DNA of 64,000 bases from contig NC_092497.1 of NCBI RefSeq assembly GCF_047495875.1, forward strand, positions 74,261,463 through 74,325,462, read 5' to 3'. Position 1 is the first letter of the stretch. Every line of letters begins with the position of its first letter. Origin of the DNA: Pithys albifrons albifrons (lineage: Eukaryota; Chordata; Aves; Passeriformes; Thamnophilidae). Under the pieces are notes generated by a model that saw only the letters and a list, made by a program, of their open reading frames with translations, made no database searches and was not told the DNA's origin. Positions 25,881 to 37,873 of this stretch are shown piece by piece. The position numbers were made by a program, and so were the translations under genes.

Positions 25881-27987
25881 ACCCTTACGCGTGCTTGGGT
25901 GGCTCGGGGCACGCCAGATGCTGCGCTGGGGAAAAAGACCCTCTGATCGGACGGAAGTTGGCCTTCTGGCTTCTTTTAAGAGGGGCCTGCTAAAGGAAAG
26001 CTGTCAAGAACTTTGCTGTTGTAAATGCTTTATGGGCCCACTTAAGATAGATGAGGGTCGAACAAATTCCACAGACCGTCTGTGATTGTTGAGGAGATGA
26101 CAAATGGTGACACAGCTTGCAGTGGAAAGTAAACTTCAAAACATATCCTCTGTTAGTGAGAACCGTATTCATAGCAGAATTCTGCATTGAAGTGCGATAC
26201 CTATGGACTTAAAACAGTGCCTTAAGAGGCACTTGTGTTGTTAGTATGTAACCTGTGAGCTACCTAACAGGTGATCTTAAAATCTTGAATCACATCATTT
26301 AAGCACCGTAAGGGTAATGTTATAATCTGCATTTTCTTACAATTGTCCACTTATGTTTGCTAGATACAGGTTACTTATAATTGTATCTTAAAGAAAGAGT
26401 CAGTCTGTGTTTAAAATTTGATAGGAAAATTGATGTTTTGAAATATCCAGGTATATTGCTCATTCAGAGTGATAATTTCCATACTACAGTGTTCCCAGTT
26501 TGACATAGAAACAACAAAAGAAAATTCAATTACCTCAGTCTTCTACAGTGAAAAGTTTGGACTTTATTCCGGGACTGCAGAGTTTTGACAGTGAGCATTG
26601 AAGCATTTATGTCTCTGTGCATAACTCGGGTGTGCATGTAAATGTGTACATGTAATGGTGTTTGTACCTATGGGTGTACATATGTGTGTGTGTTTGTGTT
26701 TATATGTATGATGATATGTGCATACCTTTTTGGGAACACACAGATAAATATGTAGGCTTTTAATGTTTTTTTAAGGGACGAGGCAAAATACCTTTGATAG
26801 TGACCTTTGACAGATTGTCATTCCCAGGATAGAAGTGTAAACTTGTCTGGTGTTCCACCTGCAAAGCTAAGCTAAAAATCTTGCATTCTGTTCTGAGCTC
26901 TTCCCTTGTTGTCTTGGACAAGCCAACTCACCTCTCTGTTCATGGCAATGGAAAGCTTCATTACCTAGTGCTTATTAAAGTACTTGGATCTTCAGATTAA
27001 AGCTGCCATAAAAATGCAAGCTATAATTATATACTTTATGTGTGTACCTAGTAGCTATGGACTCTGTAATAATATGACACTTACCTAACTTTCCCTGTAC
27101 TCTTCTTAACCTGCTGGCACAAGTTGTTAATGAGATATGACAGATATGACATTAAAACAACACTGTGTTTTTGAACATAAACAAAAGCTTTTTTTTTTTA
27201 AATTGCTCACCTACATGAAACTTGAAGTGTCTTCTAACCTGTATTTGTCAACACTAAAATGTCCAAGACATGATTTAACAGAAAGAAAAAGCTTTGTTAC
27301 CCTGGTTTTTTATTAACAAATGGTTTTAACCTACTTAGATTCTATAATCAGATATTTAAAGGCATTTTGAATCTTATCCATTGTAATTGAGACAGAAGAG
27401 TTGTGAAAGCAGAAGCAGATGTGAATTTTTTTTCAAACTAGAGCTGCTGACATTATATAGTATAAAAACAATATGATACGATAAATAATATAATGCAATA
27501 AATGTAGTATATAATGTAATATATGATAACAACATGATCTGATATTTATCATCATTGGCTGACTAGATCATAAGAAATTCATTTTTGTTAGAGGGGTATA
27601 AATCTGGATTAATTCCAGAAAGCTGAACGTCCTCATTCCATGACAATACTCACTATTTACACCACAGAAAGGCAGGGCAAAACATGGCTAAGCATATTCT
27701 AAAGAGCTGTGTTCAAATCAAGGTAACATTTTATACCAGATTGTTATGCCAAGATATATCTGTATATGCCAGTATATGCCACATTGTACATCTCCACACA
27801 CTTCTCAAACTGGATTAAAAATAATTGGTTTTAAACCTCTGTCTCATGTTCTAAAAATACAATAAAAAATTGCCCTCAGTATTAACCCCCTCAACCATTC
27901 TGTCTAAACATTCATTTAACTCTGGTTTTTTTAATCAGTTGTTTCTTACTTTAAACATTTTAGTGTGGTGTTCCTAACTTGTATATC
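25881..27987. other. Upstream intergenic DNA, no gene recognised
   Basis: AT-rich DNA right of the CpG island. It contains a degenerate TG-rich stretch at about 26620-26725 and an AT-rich patch near 27460-27530. No coding potential or known repeat family is recognised. Confidence 0.8.
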
Positions 27988-28296
27988 ATGGCTGGGCTTC
28001 ACAAACGCAGATTTGGGAAGGGCTCTCCCCACGTGGGTGTGCCCTTCCAGCCTGCACAGTGGATTTTTTTTCAGGTGAGGCACAGCGTGCACAGAACTGG
28101 CCCCACCCTTTAACTCCTCAGGTTCATCTGCCACTGCAGAGCGAGCTTGGACGGTGACAATGAAGTCCTCAGGACTAGAACCTACAGCCCCTGGTATTCC
28201 CAGGAGGTCTCCCATCCAAGTACTAACCGGCGCTAACCCTGCTGAGCTTCCGAGATCTGATGGGATCAGGCATCAGGGTGGTATGGCCTTAGTACC
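27988..28296 (-). mobile_element. 5S-headed SINE, copy 1 (5S module plus shared body)
   Basis: On the minus strand it starts with a nearly complete 5S rRNA-like module (complement of 28181-28296): GGCCATACCACCCTGATG, then ATCTCGGAAGCTCAGCAGGG, then TTAGTACTTGGATGGGAGAC. Both internal promoter elements (box A and box C regions) are therefore readable. It is followed by a body of about 190 bp (complement of 27988-28180) starting GTCCTGAGGACTTCA and including AGGGCACACCCACGTGGGG. No tRNA head, Deu core or CR1 tail is seen. The body is shared with the copies near 56.9 and 57.4 kb. Short GTATA matches flank it and may be remnants of a target duplication. Confidence 0.88.
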
Positions 28297-28560
28297 TCGT
28301 ATAGCAAAGTGCCTACATTGGCTGTGTCCTGAAAACTCACTCTGGAAGTAGTTGGATCTTTGAGTGTAAAAAAAAAGCATTACTGGGTCCAAAATGTAGG
28401 TTGAATATACTGAAAGGTTTTCAGATGTAGCATCTGTTCATTAGGGAAATCATGTATTGTACGATGTTCTGTTTAATGTAGCGTTTTGGGTTTTTTTTCC
28501 TTCACTGTTCACAGTACTATTTACAAGCAACATTTTTTAACTTCTTGAAAACTGGCACAT

Positions 28561-29152
28561 TGTTATGAGTTTAGCTAAGTAGGCCTAAATCTAAGCTTTA
28601 GATTTCAGGATAGGCCTGGGACTGTCGGCTGACTTGAGGGGCTGGGCTAGCTGACAGCTGACTTCTCCCGGCCAACAGTATTCCATACCATATTCCGACA
28701 TCAAGTGTAAGAGTCAGTCTGGAAGTGGCTTGGTCATTTGCTTCAACTGTGGTCCCAGGAAGACACACTGTGCCATCCCAGGAGGGATGGGAGGCCTAGG
28801 TCCAGCACCAACTCACGACCATGTTATCTTAGGGAAGTAAAATGTTTGTTCTTAGTCTCTCTCTGCTTGGGTCTGTCTCTGGGGAATTGAGTTCTCTAGA
28901 GTGATTTTTAGTTAGAATGCTGGGATTTGTGTTCACTGGGGAGTGGGAAGTTATTTCTTGTTATTTCTAACTTGTGTGTTATATTGTAGATTCCTTTTAA
29001 TTTTCTCTTTTCTGCATAAATATATGTAGTTAGTTTAAGCATAAACTGGTTTGAGTTTCTAGGTTTTTTTCCCTTCTCCTATTTCTTGGCCAGTGGGAGG
29101 GAAGCTGACTCTGAATTGGGCAGTTGGCATTTTGCCAGCTTAACCAAAGACA
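28561..29152 (+). mobile_element. ERV solo LTR with perfect 5-bp target duplication
   Basis: A 592-bp element starting TGTTATGAGT and ending CCAAAGACA. It is flanked by CACAT on both sides (28556-28560 and 29153-29157). The TG...CA ends and 5-bp duplication fit a class III (ERVL-like) or class I solo LTR. The 3' end GGCAGTTGGCATTTTGCCAG recurs as a fragment at 40701-40755. No internal viral genes are present. Orientation is inferred from that end and an A/T-rich polyadenylation-like patch near 29020. Confidence 0.85.
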
Positions 29153-32100
29153 CACATATAACAGAAATGCTGATAATGTTAATCATTAGGAGTTAGCTGC
29201 AGGTGGATAATATAAATTTAGCAAATATGTGATCTTTCCTGCTGTTCTATTACATATATAGTGAGATCAAGTCCATGGAGAAAACAGTTCTAGAATTCAG
29301 TATATTTTATGCTTTCAAAGTTTTAGATTGAGAGTTCATTGGATTTTCAACTGAAAAAGAAACATGCATATATGATGGGAGTGGGGGGGTATGTGCTGTT
29401 TAGGTTTGTTTTGATTTTGTGTTCTGTGGGTTTTTTGGTTGATTGGTTTTGCTTTTGGCTTGGGTTTGGGTTTGGTTTTTTTAATGCCAGTATGGCACAG
29501 GTAAAATAGAGGGAAAAAATAATACCTGAATTATATAGTACATGTGGTATAACAGGGACTAGCTATACAACTGAAAGAAAAATAATTATTTTGAGGGCAT
29601 TCAAAACAATATCAATTTCAAAATATTTTTTTATTTATGAAGTGCAAATTATGTGAGCAGGGTAAAGCAATTACATTTGTAATTATTTGCTGTCTTTTGG
29701 CTAATAGCCATTGCATACTCTCTTTGTAACTTGATTTCTTTTTAATTAGTAGCTTTCCTTGTAGGGAAGAATGTTCAAAAATTTGCACTAGGCCATTTTA
29801 CCATCCTGACTGTATTCCATTCCTGTATTCTTTAAAACTTAAAAAATCCCTGAGTTGAAAAAAAAAAAAAAGAGTCAGTAGCAAACTGTGTAGCAGTAAA
29901 ACCTCAAAATAAAATCAGTTCTAAAGAATCCCTTTTGTTTTCTCACAGTATGGTAAAATTAGAAATTGCAGGGAACCAACCAAATTAAACTGGGAACTTT
30001 TGAAGAATGGCTTTATGAAAATGACACATTGACTGGCCAGTGTGGTTTTTTGTCGACAATTTCTTTGTTGAGGCATAAATCAAAGAAACCTGCATATGTT
30101 TTCATTTTGTTCTAAGTAGAAAATTACATCCAGATGTTTAATAGGCATTCTCTTGGTTTTTCTGCATTGATTAAATATGTTGGTACTGTTTGCTTACAAG
30201 TGTAGCCGGATCATTAGCTAATGCAAAGAAATGTTTGTAGCGAGTTGCTAATTAGGTCTTTTGGAAACTCTCCATACTAAGGAACAATTTGTACAGTGGC
30301 CAGAAGAACTTGCAGTACTTGAGAAGTCGCTTTCCCTTCTGTGTCTGGGAAAAAACAGTCAGTCACTTTCCCTAATCTTCTTTTGCCTACAGGGATTGCA
30401 GCTTGATCCCAGTGGGTTGAAGTGCAAATAAATTAGGAAGAGACCACACACATGCACGTGCGCATGCACATACCCCCTCACACACACACTCCCTCCCTCC
30501 CCTGCCAAATCTGCTCCTTCACTCAAAATGCAGTTGTACAATCTCACAAAAGGCTAGCCAAAATGGAGTGCTTAAAACTGAAATGTGTTAAATTCTCAGC
30601 ATTCATGTTATTAAATACAGAGCATTTTTGAGCATACTTTAGAGACAGATGGGGAAGCCCTTTATGATAAATGAGTGTACTTGAATTCATTACTGTGCTA
30701 CTTGTAGTTAAAGGAGCTCTTTCTCAACTTCACTACTTCTGCAGGATACTTCAAGACAAAGCTTGGGGAAAGTGTATGCATGGATGACAGAAGTGGGAAA
30801 GAAGTGCAGAAGAGCTCTAATCCTCTGTGTTTTTTAAGTCCAAAAAGAGGTCAGATATATTACCTGCAATATTGTCAGAGAAATTGTTGTAGACTTCATG
30901 ACTCTGGCTTGATAACCTTCTAGGTGCAATGTTACCTTTCAAAGGATTCTTGGCAACTTCACTGACCTTTCTAACAATGATCGCCTACTAGGATGTCACA
31001 CTTCAGTCTGTAGAAGAAGGAGGCCTCCACTGCAGGAGGTGACAGCAAAAGGAGAAATGTGTATATATTTTGTACAGTAAATGGGGTTTGCATGCTTGTA
31101 CCAGCTCCCTGATCCTGTCATCCCATACATGACAAAGTTTTACTCCTGGAAATAGTCTCTTTGAAGTCCGTGACAGTACTTCCTTGAAAAAGCATATCTT
31201 TGTAACAGAATTGACCAGATAAGGGCCACACATACAGAATAGTATGTTATATGTGATGTGCATACGCAAAGCACCTGTGTTTTTACCAATGAAGCCATGC
31301 ATGTGTACAAGTTTTATCCGCCTTTTTGGGAGATACCTAAAAAGGGAGGGTGTCACAGAAGTGTGGTTAACAATTTCAGTTCAGTGGACTAGGTGTGGTA
31401 CACTATTTTTCCTTCCCTTGCAAAATATTAAAACTTTTCCATCCTGTTTTGGTTCTGTATATATTGTTTTTTGACGGGATTTGTAGACTTTCCAATTTTT
31501 TTTCCTCCTAAGATGGCAATAACAGTACATAGAGTTTGCAGATCGCCAAAGATCCTTGGACTTAAAACCACAAGGAAACAGAATTGAGGAAAGTGGTCTT
31601 GTAGAAAAGTTGCTTCCAGAGCATTTGTTGAACTGGCTGAAGGAAGTTTCATTGTAGAAAGAAAGGGATTGAGAAGGAGAGGTAGCTCTAAGTGCACTGA
31701 CATTTCAGCCTTAGGAACAGTAACTTGCTTGCTGCTGCTGAGGTATATGAATCCTTATCCTTTTGCCCTAATATCTGTTCTCTGTGTATGACAGCAATAG
31801 CCTTGAGGAATCTTTAAAGTACAGAAATGGTACAGAAATACTGTGCGCAGAACCACGACTCCCTGTCAGCTAGTAAGAAGCAGGTTCAACTGAAAATTGC
31901 CTGGAGTTTGGCAGCTGTTTCTCTCTGTAATTCTTCTGCCTCTCAGTCCTTCAAAAGAGGTTCTTGTCTACAATAAGGTTATATTCACCATGTAAGATGT
32001 TCTTATACCAACTTTCTACTCCAGACCTCAGATTTCAGTCTGGTAGGGTCTAGATGAGAGCAGATTGTGCTGTTCTGCTGTCTCTTCATGATGTGGATGC

Positions 32101-33718
32101 TGTAATGCACTGGCATGCTACAGCCGCAAGATCTGCAGAGATGCTTTTTCAGCACTGGTGGCAGAAAGGCACTAAGTCTGTTTCCAACTTTCCCCATCCC
32201 ATAAGAGCGCTAGGATCCCATATTCTTGAGGAAATGGATTTACCAGTAGGTCCTTTAGGATGCAATGGGAAGTGGAGAGGTTATGTGAAAGAATTTGCTG
32301 GACAGGGATAGTCATGGGGAAGAGAACTAGGGAGACAGAAAGGAATTAAACAAGGAGGGAACATTTCATTACTAGTGTGATGCAATTCTTAACTAACGTG
32401 GAAATTTCCTTAGAAAAATGCCACTGAACCTCAGGTAAGATTGTATACAGTTACAATTGCTCCCAGTATAAAAAGAAAATAATTAACTGAGTCATCCCAC
32501 ACTATCCACTTCTCTGTTCTCCTATTTAATATTGCCCTTCCAATACTTTCAGTGCAGGTTTCTCAGTTTATATCCTGAAGGGCTAACATGTAATGATGAC
32601 TGTGATTATTAATAGAGCATATCCATTCTCCAAAATATGGTATAATAAATTCCACAGTTTGACATACATATAGAATTGTCACTAATATAGATCATCTACT
32701 CATTCCTCAAGTGAACATCCACATGAAGCATCCCATCAAAAAGGTATGTCTGTCAACTGTCTCTCTATTCTCATATGCTAGTATGTTTGTAAATGGTGGC
32801 ATCATGTAGTAGAAAATTGGTGTGAAGAAGAGGAAAAGTAGATCCATACCATTCAGTTCCACTTACTCCCTACAAAATGCCAATAAACCTTCTACGGCAG
32901 AAAACGACATCATGATTGAACAGATAGTAGAGTAACCATGACCAGTAGTCCAAATATTTGAATATTTAGCAGTTAGAAAACATAATGAAGAGTTAAGAAT
33001 AATAGTGGCTGCTGAGGAAAAATCAGTCAAGGTCACTGAAACTACATTTTTAGGGAAAATGAGATCTAATGAGTACCTTATAGGTGAACTGTTGAAAAAC
33101 GGAATTGGTTTGGTGCAGAGGGGATGGTAGGGGCAGGGTGGGGCAGAGGAAGGATGTTGTGTTACATTGTTTTGGGATTTTTAAGGGTTTTTTGTTTGGT
33201 TGGGTTTGTGTGTGTCTTTTGCACAAGACTGATTTCCCATCTGAGCTCAAAAGTATTGAAAATATCTATAATTTACCATTATAAATTCAACAGTTTGTAG
33301 TAAGACTTTTTCTATACAGCCTCTCACATTTTCTGGTGTAGCTTTACTGTCTATTAATGAGCTTATGCACACTTAGGTGCTCAGTTCTCTGAGTTAAGTA
33401 GCACCCAGGCAAAAGAAAATCTTGATGTTGCGTGATACTAGAACATAGCTCAGGAGAATGTCTATGCCTAAAATAGTTTGCAAATCTCATCCATGCAAAT
33501 CCCCCCAAAACAGAGTAAGCAGCGCAAGGCACACAAATGTGCATATGCACCATTTAGCATTATTATGCATTGGATTAAATATTCTCATAGAGCCTGTATG
33601 GACAGAAAACAGCTGAATGTCAGTATTTTGCTTTTGAATTAAGGTGTTTCACTTTAGTGAAAAAGTTAAATGACACATCTTCTGAAGGTGGGCCAATACA
33701 AGAGGACTTTTACCAGTG
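29153..33718. other. Intergenic DNA, no gene recognised
   Basis: AT-rich DNA with G/T-only tracts near 29395-29480 and 33170-33220. A repeat-free stretch at about 30000-30290 contains TAGCTAATGCAAAG and is a possible regulatory element. No gene seen. Confidence 0.8.
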
Positions 33719-33951
33719 CTCCTCTCCCCTCCCCCCTCCTCTCCCCTCCCCAGCCCTCCCCTCCCCTCCCCTCACCTCCCCTCCCCTTCCCTTCCCTCCC
33801 CTTTCCTTCCCTCCCCTCCCCTCCCCTTCCCTCCCCTTCCCTTCCCTTCCCTCCCCTCCCCTTCTCTTCCCTTCCCTTCCCTTCCCTCCCCTCCCTTTCT
33901 CTTCCCTTCTCTTCCCTCCCCTTCCCTCCCCCTCCTTTTCCCTCCCCTCTC
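33719..33951. repeat. Polypyrimidine (CCCTT/CCCCT)n tract
   Basis: About 230 bp of almost pure C and T on the plus strand, with only a few purine interruptions near 33751 and 33774. It is built from CCCTT and CCCCT units. Open frames through it encode Ser-Pro-Leu repeats and are artefacts. Confidence 0.97.
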
Positions 33952-36900
33952 GCTCTACGGAAAGAGAAAAAGGTGTGTTTAAGTGGTTTTCTTTAAGTGG
34001 TTCACATAAGGCTCCTGCTGAACTGGTCAGATGGTGCAGACAAGGTCCCATATGTTTTTAAATAATTTCTGAATGTTGGTTGTTTTTCTCCAAACTAGTC
34101 AGCCAAACCACAAGACAACTTCAATTGCACAAAACTCCCCACATGCAAATTTCTCAATGAAGCCTGGTATATTTTGCTCCTACATTTAAAAACAATAGGA
34201 AAGAGAAGCATGTTTCCTGACTTACTTCTATTGCAAGCTGTGAGAGACCTTGCAGAAGACCCTAGGAGAAGAACAGGTCATTTATAAAGTATTGCATAGG
34301 GGTGGTTGTCTTCCAATGATTTCCCTTGAATGTGAGCTGCCAGTTGCAGCAGAGCCATAAACCTGGTCTTCTTTTCTCTGCTGCACGTATCATCCCTACC
34401 TTGTGTAACAGTGTAAGTCAAACTGCCCCCTTAGTCATGAAGTATGAGAGACTCAATGCATTATGTACAGGGCTAACTACAGAGATATCAACTGTGTAGG
34501 TATCTTGCTCTATGCATCCAACAGATCTCATTCACTTCAGATGAGGTCGGATTTCATCCTGAGTACCTGACATGTTTAGTACATGATTGCCCTAATATAT
34601 ATACACTGATTGCCCTAAAATATACTGAGAGTTTTCCTTTTTGTTGAAGAGAAAAGCAACCAACCAGAATCACCTATGTTAAACCTAATTGTCAAGCAAA
34701 ATTTTCTTCTCAAGAAAGCTAGACAACTGCAGAAATGTTGCTGGGTGTAGAATTTTACTTTAGGGAATATTTGTTCCTTTTGTCTTTCTTATTTTAAGGT
34801 CTTTTGTAATTTTGCTGCTCTGCATGAATGCCTTCTTTTTCCTGTGAAGAACATCTGGGACTTGTTTACTTACTTGCACAGAGAAGTGCTAGAGCATAGT
34901 TTATCTGTAATACAGTACTAGAAAATATTTTATCAGAAGCTCTTGAGTTCAGAAAAAAATACTTCGTTCTCAAGATAGCCTTCTGTCACCTACTTTAGGG
35001 GTTTGGGGGGGGTTGTTCTTTTATTTTCTTGTTTAGTTTCTGTGTTGGGGTTTTTTTTGTTGGGTTGGGGGTTTTTTTGTTTTGTTTTTGGTTTTTTTGT
35101 TCCACAGAATTTTTAATGTAGTGGAACCTTAAAAACATAAATCTTCAAATCAATCTGCTGATTATATTGGTAGTCCCCTGGAACTTTGTTATGTCATTTC
35201 AAGACATCCACAGTAAATCTCCAGTAGAGGTGAAGACCGCATTTATCAGCATAAGTATTTAAAAAACATGAGAGGTGAAAAACAGAGTTTAATTTAAATG
35301 CTGCTTCAGATATTTGCTTTATTGGATTATTATTTGTTTCATTGAAAACATTTGAGAAACCATTGCTTGATGTCTTGTGCCTAATTGGAGATTTTCTTAA
35401 TAAGTGGGAGATTATTACAAAAAAAATGATTATTAGCTTCTGGCCAAAGCCAGGAAGATTTATTCGTTTATGGAAGAGACTGTACTGCCTTAAGAATCTG
35501 ACTGACCTTCATTTTCTTTCTAGTATGTGACTTAGTTTCCCACTTGTGAATAGGATGTATCAGTTGCAAATTGTTGCTTGAATGAAAAAGGGAATGTTAA
35601 TGCTTACCCAAGTTTTCTGAAAAGTACAATTTTAGAAATATTCTGTACATATGAAATAATAGCAAAATATATATGTGTTATTCCCAGCTTTCTCTAAGAG
35701 CAGCTGAGCAGAAAAGGACACTCACCTGCACATAATAATGTAGCTTTTACCACAAAATAAATACAAGAATAATTTCAATTAAATCATAAGTATCTGTATA
35801 TAGCTTAGGAGGAAAAAAGCTCCTCAAGATAATTCTCTAATTAAGAGTCCAAAAGATCTTAACATTCTTCTTGCAACATATAAGATCCTATATCTTTTTT
35901 CATGAAAGTTTTATACAAAAGTAAGACAAAATATATTTCTTCCTTTTCATTAAAGATTCTGATTTTATTAAATGAAAACTCAGCAGTAAAAGTGCTAACA
36001 TATTAACTGATTTAAAGTTGTCCTTTAAAGTTTTTGTTGTTTTTTTTTCTTTCAAGTCAGTCTCTCAATTTTTCAGGTTCTAATGTTCATTCAGATCGGT
36101 GTTAGCATTCACTTTAGCATTTAGTTTTTAAATATGAGACTCTTGTTCCACTTTTTCTCTTCATCCATGTACACAAGTGTGCACTCTCACATGCATTCAC
36201 ACAAGAAAATACATCACAAATCAAAAGGTGCATTGTGATTGTGGAGATGGAAAGCCACTGGGATTTGTGATCAATATATGTGGAATAGAAGAAATTATAA
36301 AAAGTATTTGATTGTGTTTTGGTGAAAAGGATATTCTAGATGATATATATACTTTGTCCTTTAGCTTATTAGATCGAAGGCTGACATGACATTTATAGAC
36401 AGGAAGCAAGCAAGCTGTGAACCTAACTTCATGCTTGAGTCTGGTTAAAGGAAAGCATGAGAACAGGTGTTGCCTGTGTACAAAGGGTAAACTGTAAGAC
36501 CTTGTAGCTATCTCATGTATGATACACACTGGGCCTCATAGCCAAGAGCATAGTGACTGCAGTACTCAGGACAAGACTGAGATTTTTGTATAATGAAGAA
36601 TGATATGTTAGAATTTATATGGAATTATGATATGGCTGTATTTTCTCTGTTAATTTAAAATGCTCCCAATACTGTTTTTAAAATGAATGATACTTTTCCT
36701 GCTCCAAACTCCATTCCCTCCTTTCCCATTTACATTGTTCTTGCTGTGTACTGGTAAGAGGGCAGAAGAAGTGTCTTGCAAGGCTGCAGGAGATCACAGG
36801 AAGACATACTCAGGGGTTACATCTTGCTCTCTATCTGCTGTAAAACAAAATGGAAGAGTCAGTGCTTCATTAGGGAAGTCCAAAAACTTCTACTGTGATG

Positions 36901-37839
36901 TAATCCTCTGGCTTTCACTGGAGTCAGTCAGTTCAGAGGTTTCTGTGCTTTTTCATGTGTATAGTGGTATTGGTTTGGTTCCACAAAGTAATTACTCTTT
37001 GGGGGTTTTTGTTGGTTTTGTTTATTTTTATGTATTTATTCTTTTCCATACTAATTAACACCCTTACATTTTAGGGTAAATACAACCACAAATGTGAAAC
37101 CCTGTTTCATCCAGTCTTGTAATTTCAGATTGGAAAAAAGAGTTTGGCTTTATGTCTATCCCGTTAATTTTAAAGGGAAGTAAAAATGTTACTGTGAAGC
37201 AAGGAAAAAATTAATCAAATAACTCTTTTCTTATATTAAAAATATTCTAATTAAAAATTTTTATTAGTCTAGCTCAAAGAGTCTGTCGTGTTACCACGTA
37301 AAACTAATCTTTTATGTAAATCTGCTGAATATTGATGTGCAAGAGCTATTTAAGAAAAAAATGTAGTCAAATACAGTTATTAATCACTTTGTTGCATATA
37401 GGCTGGGCCCAGTCATTTCCCTGCTACTTGTAAACCCAGCCTTTTATCCATGGGTATCTGAAGGACTGAGGGGTGTCCGTCAGTAAAGATGGGGCTGGTT
37501 ATGTCTCTAGTGGTTGTTTCCAGTTCAGTAAGAACTTACAGGTCCCGACACAGCTTACTGCTAAAAGAATTCTCCTTTTAGTTCAAAAGGAAGAAGACTG
37601 TAAGTCTGTAGTTTGGAAATGAAGTATCAGGATTCTAGCTAGAACATCGGTAAGTGTTGAAGGTCATTAAAGGGAAGCAATTACAATAAAAAAATTGGGA
37701 CTTATCCTTTTTGTTTTTACCAAAAGGAACCACATAGAATTTAAATTTGGGGCTGCATCTGTTTCAACTAGAATACAGTAAACATATTGGCTTAAAAAAC
37801 CCGAATACTACTTCTAAAGTTTTTTTGTTTGGTTGGGAT

Positions 37840-37873
<34 letters not shown>

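Noticed and set aside
28181..28296. Functional 5S rRNA gene
   Set aside because: Diverged from 5S, single, fused to a SINE body repeated elsewhere, and without the terminator and spacing of 5S gene arrays.
33657..34061. Ser-Pro-Leu-rich proteins of 88-134 residues and the Gly/Glu/Arg-rich antisense frame
   Set aside because: Translations of the polypyrimidine tract; no stop codons are possible in pure C/T sequence.
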